Assembly: GCF_900100045.1 (NCBI RefSeq)
Contig: NZ_FNEA01000002.1
Span: 124,001-188,000, forward strand
Reading direction: 5' to 3'
Length of the DNA: 64,000 nucleotides
From: Paracoccus denitrificans
GTDB lineage: Bacteria > Pseudomonadota > Alphaproteobacteria > Rhodobacterales > Rhodobacteraceae
Part shown: piece by piece, positions 47,079-55,358 of the stretch
Numbering within the stretch: the stretch's first letter is position 1
Layout of the letters: every line of letters starts with the position of its first letter
Program-made: the position numbers and the translations under genes
Notes under the pieces: generated by a model
What the model was told of the DNA's origin: nothing
Databases searched by the model: none
What the model saw: only the letters and a program-made list of their open reading frames with translations

Positions 47079-47900
47079 TCAGCTTCCGGCAATGCGCCGG
47101 GGGTGGGTGTAAAGATCGAAGCCATCGCCCCGGGCACGGGCGATCACGGTGATGCCGGCACGCTCGGCCCATTCCAGCGCCAGCGCCGTGGGCGCGCTGG
47201 CGCCGATCAGGATCGGGGCGCCGATGCGCGCGGCCTTCTGCACCAGATCGACCGACAGGCGCGAGGACATGACGATGGCGCCCTGCCCCGCCACCAGCCC
47301 GGCCTGCGCCAGGGCACCGGCCAGCTTGTCCAGCGCATTGTGGCGGCCGACATCCTCGCGCGTGATGGCATGGTCGCCGTCCCAGAAGGCGGCGCCGTGG
47401 ATCGCCGGGGTTTCGCGCCGCAGGACCTGGCCCTGGGTCAGCGCGGCCATGGCGCGGGCCACGTCCCCGGGCGGCATGGACCAGCCCAAGGCGACCGGCA
47501 CGATCTGCGGCAGCGCCGCCTCGATGCTGTCCACCCCGCAAAGCCCGCAGCCCACAGGGCCGATCATGCTGCGCCGCCGCTCGGCCAGCCGGGCGGCAAG
47601 GCCGGGGCGCAACCATAGCCGCGCCTCGCGCGCGGGAAAGCCGCCGGCGGAAACCTCGGCTTCCTCGAAGCCCTCGACATCGCCGGGCGAGGCGATCAGC
47701 CCCTCGGTCAGCGCGAATCCCAGCGCAAAGTCGCGCAAATCATGCGGCGTCGCCATCAGCACCGCCTGGCTCATGCCGTCGATGACGATGGCCACCGGGC
47801 ATTCCTGCGGCGCAGGGGGCGGCTCGACCGGGTGCCAGCCGCCCGGTCGTCCATCCCCGCCGCCGTCCCAGCGCAGCACGCCGGCCTTCACGTCGCGCAT
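47079..47900 (-). CDS. fdhD: Formate dehydrogenase sulfurtransferase FdhD (FdsC)
   Basis: Binds the bis-MGD cofactor and passes sulfur to it before insertion into FdsA. The 273-residue protein shows the active-site CGLCG motif (Cys118 and Cys121), LGFALTEGL-type and GRHNALDKL segments, and SSRLSVDLVQKAARIGAPIL. It corresponds to FdsC of fdsGBACD operons. It begins four bases after the fdsA stop. Confidence 0.93.
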   Translation of the reverse strand: MRDVKAGVLRWDGGGDGRPGGWHPVEPPPAPQECPVAIVIDGMSQAVLMATPHDLRDFALGFALTEGLIASPGDVEGFEEAEVSAGGFPAREARLWLRPGLAARLAERRRSMIGPVGCGLCGVDSIEAALPQIVPVALGWSMPPGDVARAMAALTQGQVLRRETPAIHGAAFWDGDHAITREDVGRHNALDKLAGALAQAGLVAGQGAIVMSSRLSVDLVQKAARIGAPILIGASAPTALALEWAERAGITVIARARGDGFDLYTHPRRIAGS

Positions 47901-47904
47901 GCCG

Positions 47905-50784
47905 TCACTCGGCAGCGGTGGGCAGGATGCGGCGGGCGAGGTCGGAATGATGGCGATACTCCTCTTGCCAATCCGACGGGCCGTTCGAGGGACTGACCTG
48001 CACGGCCGTCACCTTGAACTCGGGGCAGTTGGTGGCCCAGTCGGAATTGTCCGTCGTCACCACATTGGCCTGAGTCGTCGGGTGATGGAAGGTGGTATAG
48101 ACCACGCCCGGCGCCACCCGCTCGGTGATATGCGCCCTCAGCGTAGTGTCGCCCGAACGCGAGGCCAGCCGCACCCAGTCGCCCTCGCGCACGCCGCGAT
48201 TCTCGGCATCCGAGGGGTGGATCTCCAGGATGTCCTCGGGGTGCCAGACCACGTTTTCCGTCCGCCGGGTCTGCGCGCCGACATTGTATTGCGACAGGAT
48301 CCGCCCGGTGGTCAGCAACAGCGGGAAGCGTGCCCCGGTGCGCTCCTCGGTCGCGACATATTCGGTATGGACGAACTTGCCCCGGCCGCGCACGAAGCCG
48401 TCGATATGCATGAGCGGCGTGCCCAGCGGCGCCTTGTCGTTGCAGGGCCACTGCACCGAGCCCTCGCGCTCCAGAAGATCGTAGCTGACGCCCGAGAAAC
48501 TGGGCGTGGTCAGCGCGATCTCGGCCATGATCTCGCGCGGGTGGACATAGGTCCAGGCGGCCCCCATGCGGTTCGCCAGCAACTGCGTGACTTCCCAGTC
48601 CTCGTAGCCGTTCTTGGGCGTCATGGCGCGGCGGACCATGTTGATGCGCCGCTCGGCATTGGTGAAGGTGCCGTTCTTTTCCAGGAAACTCGATCCCGGC
48701 AGGAAGACATGCGCATAGTTCGCGGTCTCGTTCAGGAACAGGTCCTGCACGATGACGATGTCCATCGCCGACAGCGCCGAGGTCACATGCCGCGTGTCGG
48801 GGTCGGATTGCACGATGTCCTCGCCCTGGCAGTAAAGCCCACGGAAGCGTCCGGCCAGCGCCTCGTCGAACATGTTGGGGATGCGCAGGCCCGGCTCGGG
48901 CGACAGCTCGACGCCCCAGATCCGTTCGTAGATCGCGCGCGTCTCGGGGTCCGAGACATGGCGATAGCCCGGATATTCATGCGGGAAGCTGCCCATGTCG
49001 CAGGAGCCCTGCACGTTGTTCTGGCCGCGCAGCGGGTTCACGCCGGTGCCGGGCCTGCCGATATTGCCGGTCATCATCGCCAGGTTGGCGATCGCCATCA
49101 CCGTGGTCGAGCCCTGCGAATGCTCGGTCACGCCCAGCCCGTAATAGATGCTGGCACGCGGCGCGGCCGCATAGGCGCGGGCGGCCTTGCGGATCAGCTC
49201 GGCCGGTACGCGGGCCAGTTTCTCGACCTCCTCGGGCGCATGGCGAGGGTCCATCAGGAACTCGGCATAGGCCAGGAACTCGTCCCAGTCGCAGCGCTCG
49301 CGGATGAAGGCCTCGTCATAGAGCTTCTCGGCCACGATCACCTGCGCCATGGCCGTCAGCATGGCGACGTTGGTGCCGGGACGCAGGGGCAGGTGCAGCC
49401 CTTCGCCCATATGCGGGGACTTGAGCAGGTCGATCTCGCGCGGGTCGAGAACGATCAGCCCGGCACCCTCGCGCAGCCGCTTGCGCAGGCGCGAGGCAAA
49501 GACCGGGTGGCCGTCGGTCGGGTTGGCGCCGATGACCAGCGCCAGGTCGGTATCATCGACCGAATCGAAGTCATGCGTGCCGGCCGAGGTGCCGAAGGTG
49601 GTCTTGAGCCCGTAGCCGGTGGGCGAATGGCAGACCCGGGCGCAGGTGTCGGTGTTGTTGTTGTGAAAGACCGCGCGGGCGAGCTTCTGCACCAGATAGG
49701 TTTCCTCGTTGGTGCAGCGCGACGAGGTTATGACGCCGATGGAATCGCGCCCGAAATCCGCCTGCGCCTGCCGCAGCCGGGTGGCAGCGAAATCCAGCGC
49801 CTCGTCCCAGCTGACCACGCGCCAGGGATCGGTGATCCGCTCGCGCACCATCGGCTGGGTCTGCCGCTCGCGATGCGTGGCATAGCCCCAGGCGAAGCGG
49901 CCCTTGACGCAGCTGTGGCCGTGGTTCGCCTTGCCGTCCTTGCTGGGCACCATGCGCACCACCTCCTCGCCGCGCATATGCGCATCGAAGGAGCAGCCGA
50001 CGCCGCAATAGGCGCAGGTCGTCTTGACGATATGCTCGGGTGTGCCGATCTGGATCACACTGTTCTCGATCAGCGTGGCGGTCGGACAGACCTGCACGCA
50101 GGCACCGCAGCTGACGCAATCCGACGACAGGAAATCGTCCGACGCCAGCCCGGCCGAGACGCGGCTGTCGAAGCCCCGCCCCTCGATGGTCAGCGCAAAG
50201 GTGCCCTGCACCTCCTCGCAGGCCCGCACGCAGCGCGAGCAGACGATGCATTTCGCCGGATCGAAGGTGAAATAGGGGTTCGACTGGTCCTTGGGCCGGT
50301 ATTCCGGGTTCGGCCCCTCGGCGTCGCGGCGGGCGAAATGGTTCTTGCCCGGCTCATAGCGCACCTCGCGCAGCCCGACGGCGCCGGCCATGTCCTGCAA
50401 TTCGCAATCGCCGTTGGCGGCGCAGGTCAGGCAATCCAGCGGGTGATCCGAGATGTAAAGCTCCATCACCCCCTTGCGGACCTGGGCGACCTCGTCGGTC
50501 TGGGTGTGGACCACCATGCCCTCGGCCACCGGCGTCGTGCAGGATGCCGGCAGGCCCCGCATGCCGTCGATCTGCACCACGCAAAGCCGGCAGGAGCCGA
50601 AGGCGCTGACATGGTCGGTGGCGCAGAGCTTGGGCACCGAGATCCCGGCCACGGCGGCGGCGCGCATGACGCTGGTGCCTGCAGGGACCGAGACCGGAAT
50701 CCCGTCCACCAGCAGGTTCACGGTGACGTCGGACTTGACCGCCGGGGTGCCCATGTCGCGGTCGGGAATGATGAAATCCTTCAT
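47905..50784 (-). CDS. fdsA: NAD-dependent formate dehydrogenase alpha subunit
   Basis: Molybdenum bis-MGD subunit oxidising formate to CO2. In the 959-residue protein the N-terminus carries a [2Fe-2S] site (Cys54, 65, 68, 82) and a His/Cys [4Fe-4S] site (His114, Cys118, 121, 127). Two ferredoxin-type clusters follow (Cys179-189 and 223-233), then another CxxC site at 257-264. The Mo ligand is Cys385 followed by His386, matching the Cys386/His387 pair of the Rhodobacter capsulatus enzyme. The ATG at 50784 overlaps the fdsB stop. A cysteine ligand rather than selenocysteine is encoded. Confidence 0.96.
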   Translation of the reverse strand: MKDFIIPDRDMGTPAVKSDVTVNLLVDGIPVSVPAGTSVMRAAAVAGISVPKLCATDHVSAFGSCRLCVVQIDGMRGLPASCTTPVAEGMVVHTQTDEVAQVRKGVMELYISDHPLDCLTCAANGDCELQDMAGAVGLREVRYEPGKNHFARRDAEGPNPEYRPKDQSNPYFTFDPAKCIVCSRCVRACEEVQGTFALTIEGRGFDSRVSAGLASDDFLSSDCVSCGACVQVCPTATLIENSVIQIGTPEHIVKTTCAYCGVGCSFDAHMRGEEVVRMVPSKDGKANHGHSCVKGRFAWGYATHRERQTQPMVRERITDPWRVVSWDEALDFAATRLRQAQADFGRDSIGVITSSRCTNEETYLVQKLARAVFHNNNTDTCARVCHSPTGYGLKTTFGTSAGTHDFDSVDDTDLALVIGANPTDGHPVFASRLRKRLREGAGLIVLDPREIDLLKSPHMGEGLHLPLRPGTNVAMLTAMAQVIVAEKLYDEAFIRERCDWDEFLAYAEFLMDPRHAPEEVEKLARVPAELIRKAARAYAAAPRASIYYGLGVTEHSQGSTTVMAIANLAMMTGNIGRPGTGVNPLRGQNNVQGSCDMGSFPHEYPGYRHVSDPETRAIYERIWGVELSPEPGLRIPNMFDEALAGRFRGLYCQGEDIVQSDPDTRHVTSALSAMDIVIVQDLFLNETANYAHVFLPGSSFLEKNGTFTNAERRINMVRRAMTPKNGYEDWEVTQLLANRMGAAWTYVHPREIMAEIALTTPSFSGVSYDLLEREGSVQWPCNDKAPLGTPLMHIDGFVRGRGKFVHTEYVATEERTGARFPLLLTTGRILSQYNVGAQTRRTENVVWHPEDILEIHPSDAENRGVREGDWVRLASRSGDTTLRAHITERVAPGVVYTTFHHPTTQANVVTTDNSDWATNCPEFKVTAVQVSPSNGPSDWQEEYRHHSDLARRILPTAAE

Positions 50785-52322
50785 TCTGCGGCCTCCCGGC
50801 TCCTGATTATGGCGCGCGGCTCCCGCCGCCCGCTGAAATCGTCGGGGAAATGGGTCAGCGCCGACATGACCGGGAAGGGCGCAAAGCCCCCCAGCGCGCA
50901 AAGCGAGCCCCATTTCATCGTGTTGCAAAGGTCGGTGAGGATCGCGATCCCCGTTTCGTCGCCCTGGGCGATGCGGTCGATGGTCTCGACACCCCGGATC
51001 GAGCCGATGCGGCAGGGCGTGCATTTGCCGCAGCTTTCTACGGCGCAGAACTCCATGGCAAAGCGCGCGAGCTTCAGCATGTCGGCCGTGTCGTCGAAGA
51101 CGGTGATGCCGGCATGGCCCAGCAGCCCCTCTTTCCCGGCCAGTTCCTCATAGCCGAAGGGCACGTCGAAATTCCAATGCGGGATGTAGGAGCCCAGGGG
51201 GCCCCCCACCTGCGCCGCCTTGACCGGCCGCCCCGAGGCGGTCCCGCCGCCGACCTCGTTGATGATCTGGCCCAGCGACATGCCGAATGCGGCCTCGAAC
51301 AGCCCGCCGTATTTCACGTTGCCGGCGATCTGGATCGGGATCGTGCCCTTGGAGCGCCCGATGCCCAGTTTCGCGTATTCCGCCCCGCCATGGCTCAGGA
51401 TCCAAGGCACCGAAGCCAGCGAGATCACGTTGTTGACCACCGTCGGCCGGCCCAGGAAACCCTCCAGCGCCGGGATCGGCGGCTTGGCGCGGACCACGCC
51501 GCGCTTGCCTTCCAGGCTGTTGAGCAGGCTCGTTTCCTCGCCGCAGACATAGGCGCCGGCGCCGACCCGCACCTCCATGTCATAGGCATGGGCCGAGCCC
51601 AGCACCGACTGGCCCAGGATGCCCGCCTGCCGCGCCTTGCCGATGGCGGCCTCCATCAGCCGGATCGCGTCGGGGTATTCGCTGCGGATATAGACATAGC
51701 CCTGCACCGCGCCCGTGGCGATGCCGGCGATGGCCATGCCCTCGATCAGGACCAGCGGATCGCCCTCCATCAGCATCCGGTCTGCGAAGCTGCCCGAATC
51801 GCCCTCGTCGGCATTGCAGACGATGTATTTCCGCGCGGCCTTGGCGCCGGCCACGGTCTTCCACTTGATCCCCGTCGGGAAACCGGCGCCGCCCCGTCCG
51901 CGCAGACCGGATTCGGTGACCTCCTCGACGATCCGCTCCGGCCCGATCTCGATGGCGCGGCTCAGCCCGACCAGCCCGCCATGCGCCTCGTATTCGGACA
52001 CCGACAGCGGGTCGATCACGCCCACGCGGGCGAATGTCAGCCGGGTCTGCGCCTTCATCCACGGCAGTTCCTCGACCGGCCCCAGCGCCAGCGGATGCTC
52101 GCCGCCCGAACGGATCGCCTCGGCGACCGAGGCCGCGTCCTCGGGCGCCACCGGCCCATAGCCGTAGCGCACGCCGTCGCGCTCGACCTCGACCAACGGC
52201 TCCAGCCAGATCATGCCGCGCGTGCCGTTGCGGGTGATGGTGAACTCGCGCCCCAGCGCCTCGGCCACCTCGTCGGCACCCAAGGCCCTTGCGGCGGCAT
52301 CCAGGGGAACCCAGACCCTCAT
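50781..52322 (-). CDS. fdsB: Formate dehydrogenase beta subunit (NADH-binding flavoprotein)
   Basis: Diaphorase-like subunit passing electrons to NAD, homologous to NuoF of complex I. The 513-residue protein has a thioredoxin-like N-terminal part (about 1-110), the FMN/NAD loop GLRGRGGAGFPTG, the FMN site YIVCNADEGDSGSFADR, GAGAYVCGEETSLL and the [4Fe-4S] motif ESCGKCTPCR. ATGA overlaps join it to fdsA and fdsG. Confidence 0.95.
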   Translation of the reverse strand: MRVWVPLDAAARALGADEVAEALGREFTITRNGTRGMIWLEPLVEVERDGVRYGYGPVAPEDAASVAEAIRSGGEHPLALGPVEELPWMKAQTRLTFARVGVIDPLSVSEYEAHGGLVGLSRAIEIGPERIVEEVTESGLRGRGGAGFPTGIKWKTVAGAKAARKYIVCNADEGDSGSFADRMLMEGDPLVLIEGMAIAGIATGAVQGYVYIRSEYPDAIRLMEAAIGKARQAGILGQSVLGSAHAYDMEVRVGAGAYVCGEETSLLNSLEGKRGVVRAKPPIPALEGFLGRPTVVNNVISLASVPWILSHGGAEYAKLGIGRSKGTIPIQIAGNVKYGGLFEAAFGMSLGQIINEVGGGTASGRPVKAAQVGGPLGSYIPHWNFDVPFGYEELAGKEGLLGHAGITVFDDTADMLKLARFAMEFCAVESCGKCTPCRIGSIRGVETIDRIAQGDETGIAILTDLCNTMKWGSLCALGGFAPFPVMSALTHFPDDFSGRREPRAIIRSREAAE

Positions 52323-52798
52323 GCGCCCGCCTCCGCCACCAGCTTCTGCACCTTGGCAAGGCTCGCCCGGCCGATCAGCCTTTCGCCCATCTGCGCCGAG
52401 GGCGCACAGGCGCACAGCCCCAGGCAGAACACCGGCTCCAGCGTCAGCCGCCCGTCCGGCGTGGTCTCGTGCCAGTCGATTCCCAGCGCGGCGCGCACCT
52501 CGTCGGCCAGCGCCTCGGCCCCCATCGACTGGCAGGCCTCGGCGCGGCACAGCCGCAGCACATGCCGGCCGTGGGGATGGTCGCGGAAATCGTGATAGAA
52601 GCTCACGACGCCATGCACCTCGGCACGCGTCATGCCCAGCGCCTCGGCCAGCACCGGCTGCGCCTCCTCGGGGACATAGCCCCATTCGGCCTGGAGATCG
52701 TGCAGGATGGGCAAAAGCGGCCCCTCGCGGCCCTTGTGGGCGGCGATGATTTCGTCAAGGCGCAAAAGGAAATCAGCGTCGGTCGCTGGTGAAGTCAT
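52319..52798 (-). CDS. fdsG: Formate dehydrogenase gamma subunit (NuoE-like)
   Basis: Thioredoxin-like [2Fe-2S] subunit of the cytosolic formate dehydrogenase. The 159-residue protein has the helical N-terminus GPLLPILHDLQAEWGYVP and the VHGVVSFYHDF segment. The four cluster cysteines are in LCRAEACQSMG and FCLGLCACAPS. It is the first structural gene of fdsGBACD. The 75 bases before it hold the putative regulator site. Confidence 0.94.
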   Translation of the reverse strand: MTSPATDADFLLRLDEIIAAHKGREGPLLPILHDLQAEWGYVPEEAQPVLAEALGMTRAEVHGVVSFYHDFRDHPHGRHVLRLCRAEACQSMGAEALADEVRAALGIDWHETTPDGRLTLEPVFCLGLCACAPSAQMGERLIGRASLAKVQKLVAEAGA

Positions 52799-52846
52799 GG
52801 CTAGGTGGTCCGGGCTCTGCTGTTTTGTCCAGACTAGAGCCCAGCG

Positions 52847-52877
52847 ATAGACGAAACAATCGTGATATACCGTCTAT
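52847..52877. promoter_or_regulatory. Inverted repeat upstream of fdsG, possible LysR site
   Basis: ATAGACG and CGTCTAT form a 7-bp inverted repeat with 17 bases between the arms. It lies 49 bases before the fdsG start and covers the stop codon of the LysR gene. LysR regulators often bind imperfect dyads at about this distance. A second dyad ATTGAT/ATCAAT follows inside the LysR gene end. Evidence is by position and symmetry only. Confidence 0.42.
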
Positions 52878-53746
52878 TGATTGAAAGTATCAATCGAAGA
52901 CACGATGCGGAGCAGCGCCTCGACCAGCGGCGGATGCGGCTCGCGCCGGGCGACGACCAGCCCGACCATATGCCCGTTCCCGGTCAGGTCGCGCGCCCGA
53001 ACCCCTTCGGGCAGGGGCAGGCCGCGCGCCAGCGCCCGCGGCAGGATCGCGGCCCAGTCGCCGGTCGCGACATGCGACAGGATCGCCAGCATCGAGGTCG
53101 ATTCAACCCGCGGCGCCGCATCCGCCCCGGCCTCGACCAGATGGCGGGTGACGATGCGGCGGTTCTGCATGTCGGGGGTCAGCAGGCATAGCGGCCGCGT
53201 AGCGGTCTCGGCCCAATCCGCCGGCCCGTCCATCTCGCTGCGGTCGATCAGGCAATAGGTCTCGCGGTAAAGCGGCAGGCTCTGCACCCGGCCCAGCGGC
53301 TCGCTGTCCAGATAGGTCACCCCGGCATCCAGCTCCAGCGCCTCGATCTGGTCGCGAATCTCGTCCGAACTGCGCGACAGGATCGAAACCCCGGCATTGG
53401 GATGGCGGCGCAGGAAAGGCCCCGTCAACTCGGCGATGCGCGGCATGGCGGTCGGGATCACGCCGATGCGCAACAGGCCCGAGACGCCCTTGCGGCTCGC
53501 CTGCATCTCGGCCTGCATGGCGCGGGCATCGGCGACGATGCGCCGCGCCCAGCCCAGCACGCGCTCGCCCTCGGGCGTCAGCCCCTGGAAACGCGAACCG
53601 CGCCGGACCAGCTGCACGCCCAGCTGCTCTTCCAGCGCCCGGATGGCCGAGGAAAGCGTCGGCTGGGTGATGCCCAGTGATTCGGCAGCGCGGCCGAAAT
53701 GCTTCTCGCGCGCCAGGGCCATGAACATGGAGAGCTTGTCGATCAC
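52874..53746 (-). CDS. LysR family regulator next to formate dehydrogenase genes
   Basis: A 290-residue LysR protein. The N-terminal winged helix reads VIDKLSMFMALAREKHFGRA followed by LGITQPTLSSAIRALEEQLG, and the effector domain has the usual ALELDAGVTYLDSEPLGRV. The GTG at 53746 with GGGAGG upstream is preferred. An earlier ATG at 53788 exists, but its first residues MENGESRPGGEGG are encoded by an intergenic repeat and are not LysR-like. It is transcribed in the same direction as fdsG, 75 bases ahead, unlike the divergent FdsR genes of some bacteria. Control of the operon is likely, not shown. Confidence 0.87.
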   Translation of the reverse strand: MIDKLSMFMALAREKHFGRAAESLGITQPTLSSAIRALEEQLGVQLVRRGSRFQGLTPEGERVLGWARRIVADARAMQAEMQASRKGVSGLLRIGVIPTAMPRIAELTGPFLRRHPNAGVSILSRSSDEIRDQIEALELDAGVTYLDSEPLGRVQSLPLYRETYCLIDRSEMDGPADWAETATRPLCLLTPDMQNRRIVTRHLVEAGADAAPRVESTSMLAILSHVATGDWAAILPRALARGLPLPEGVRARDLTGNGHMVGLVVARREPHPPLVEALLRIVSSIDTFNQ

Positions 53747-53772
53747 CGAACCGCCCTCCCCGCCCGGCCGGC

Positions 53773-53824
53773 TTTCTCCGTTTTCCAAATACTCCGCGGG
53801 GGTCCGGGGGCGCGAAGCCCCCGG
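53773..53824. repeat. Intergenic repeat with adjoining hairpin after purS
   Basis: On the minus strand after purS, the hairpin CCGGGGGC-TTCGC-GCCCCCGG (53804-53824) is followed by GACCCCCGCG and GAGTATTTGGAAAACGG with AGAAAG (53773-53794). Position suggests termination of purS transcription. Part of the element reads as a false start of the LysR gene. Confidence 0.75.
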
Positions 53825-53834
53825 TCCGAACGGA

Positions 53835-54074
53835 TCAGACGATCTCGACCGCGTATTTCTCGATCACGGTATTGGCCAGCAGGCCCTCGCACATGCGCGC
53901 GACCTCGGCCTTCGCCGCATCGGCATCGGTTGCCGCCAGGTCCAGCTCGATCACCTTGCCCTGGCGCACGCCCGAGACGCCGGCAAAGCCGAGCCCGCCA
54001 AGCGCGTGCCGGATCGCCTCGCCCTGGGGATCCAGAACGCCGTCCTTCAGCATGATGGTGACACGGGCTTTCAT
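53835..54074 (-). CDS. purS: Phosphoribosylformylglycinamidine synthase subunit PurS
   Basis: Small subunit of the PurLQS complex that makes FGAM in purine synthesis. The 79-residue protein starts MKARVTIMLKDGVLDPQGEA, continues LGFAGVSGVRQGKVIEL and ends LANTVIEKYAVEIV, the PurS pattern. It follows purC by eleven bases. purQ, normally next, is absent; the LysR gene comes instead after a terminator-like repeat. Confidence 0.94.
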   Translation of the reverse strand: MKARVTIMLKDGVLDPQGEAIRHALGGLGFAGVSGVRQGKVIELDLAATDADAAKAEVARMCEGLLANTVIEKYAVEIV

Positions 54075-54085
54075 CGGCGAGCCTT

Positions 54086-54850
54086 TCAGTTGATGAGCGT
54101 CGGTTTGGTCAGCGAGGTGGTGTTGGCGGGCATCAGGCCCAGCCGGCGCGCCACCTCGGTATAGGCGTCGGTCAGGTTGCCCAGGTCGCGGCGGAACACG
54201 TCCTTGTCAAGCTTCTGCCCGGTCTTCACGTCCCAGAGCCGGCAGCTGTCCGGGCTGATCTCGTCCGCGACCACCAGCCGCATGAAATCGCCGTCCCAGA
54301 TGCGGCCGACCTCGATCTTGAAGTCGATCAGCTTGATGCCGACGCCGAAGAACACGCCCGACAGGAAGTCGTTCACCCGCAGCGCCAGCGACACGATGTC
54401 GTCCAGGTCCTGCTGCGCGGCCCAGCCGAAGGCGATGATGTATTCCTCGGAAACGAAGGGGTCGCCCAGCTCGTCGTTCTTGAAGCTGTATTCGACGATG
54501 GGGCGGGGCAGCGGCGTGCCCTCCTCCATGCCCAGGCGCTTCGAGATCGAGCCCGCGGCGAAATTACGCACGATCACTTCCAGCGGAATGATCTCGACCT
54601 GGCGCACCAGTTGCTCGCGCATGTTGATGCGGCGAATGAAGTGGTTCGGCACGCCGATATTGGTCAGCCCGGTCATGAAGAACTCGGACAGGCGGTTGTT
54701 CAGGACGCCCTTGCCCTCGATCGTGGCCTTCTTCTGCGCGTTGAAGGCGGTGGCGTCATCCTTGAAATACTGGATGAGCGTGCCGGGCTCGGTGCCTTCG
54801 TAAAGGATCTTCGCCTTGCCTTCGTAGATTTTCTTGCGCCTTGGTGCCAT
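54086..54850 (-). CDS. purC: SAICAR synthetase PurC
   Basis: Phosphoribosylaminoimidazole-succinocarboxamide synthase. The 254-residue protein begins [19 protein letters not shown], with [34 protein letters not shown] and [11 protein letters not shown], the canonical PurC blocks. The frame is open ten codons further up, but the ATG at 54850 precedes the conserved start and has GGGAGA upstream. It is divergent from the zeta gene. Confidence 0.96.
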   Translation of the reverse strand: MAPRRKKIYEGKAKILYEGTEPGTLIQYFKDDATAFNAQKKATIEGKGVLNNRLSEFFMTGLTNIGVPNHFIRRINMREQLVRQVEIIPLEVIVRNFAAGSISKRLGMEEGTPLPRPIVEYSFKNDELGDPFVSEEYIIAFGWAAQQDLDDIVSLALRVNDFLSGVFFGVGIKLIDFKIEVGRIWDGDFMRLVVADEISPDSCRLWDVKTGQKLDKDVFRRDLGNLTDAYTEVARRLGLMPANTTSLTKPTLIN

Positions 54851-54890
54851 GCTGCGCGTCTCCCGTCCGCAAGGTGACAATCTTTATGCG

Positions 54891-54920
54891 GCTATAGGCC
54901 AGAAACGGGGTCATGGGCAA
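54891..54920 (-). promoter_or_regulatory. Promoter candidate for purC
   Basis: On the minus strand TTGCCC (54915-54920) and TATAGC (54891-54896) are 18 bases apart, ending 40 bases before the purC start. Confidence 0.4.
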
Positions 54921-54997
54921 TACGGGCTTGCGATGGCGCGCCCGCATGGGCATATCCTGCGCAATATCCACGGGATAATCCCAAGCCGGAGGCCGCC

Positions 54998-55312
54998 ATG
55001 ACCACATTTGACGACCGCGAGCGCGCGCATGAGGCGAAATTCGCCCATGATGCGGAACTGAACTTCAAGGCCGAGGCGCGGCGCAATCGCCTGCTGGGCG
55101 AATGGGCGGCCGGCCTGCTGGGCAAGACGGGCGACGATGCCCGCGCCTATGCGCTGACCGTGGTCACCTCGGATTTCGACGAGCCGGGCGACGAGGACGT
55201 GTTCCGCAAGCTGGCGGCCGACCTGGAAGGCAAGGCCGACGAGGAAACCATCCGCGCCAAGATGGTCGAGCTGCGCGCCACCGCGCGCGAACAGATCATC
55301 AGCGAGATCTGA
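54998..55312 (+). CDS. DUF1476 protein, F1-ATPase zeta inhibitor subunit
   Basis: A 104-residue, mostly helical protein, MTTFDDRERAHEAKFAHDAE at the N-terminus. It has the DUF1476 pattern, and I recognise it as the zeta subunit that inhibits ATP hydrolysis by the F1Fo-ATPase of Paracoccus. The inhibitory segment is the N-terminal helix. It is encoded away from the atp genes, divergent from purC, which is its normal location in Rhodobacterales. The start has GGAGG upstream. Confidence 0.88.
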   Translation: MTTFDDRERAHEAKFAHDAELNFKAEARRNRLLGEWAAGLLGKTGDDARAYALTVVTSDFDEPGDEDVFRKLAADLEGKADEETIRAKMVELRATAREQIISEI

Positions 55313-55358
55313 GCTTTCGCAAGACGGCGACGCCCCGGAATCCGGGGCGTTTCGCATC

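Noticed and set aside
47149..51153. Plus-strand open frame of 1,334 codons
   Set aside because: It lies wholly antisense to fdhD and fdsA, has His/Arg/Gly-rich random composition and no recognisable domain. High G+C content keeps antisense frames open.
52876..52895. FNR-like box ATTGAT...ATCAAT
   Set aside because: The half-sites are seven bases apart, whereas FNR/FnrP needs TTGAT-N4-ATCAA.
53747..53788. Upstream ATG for the LysR gene giving MENGESRPGGEGG
   Set aside because: These codons come from the intergenic repeat. The LysR helix-turn-helix starts at the GTG 53746, which has its own GGGAGG signal.
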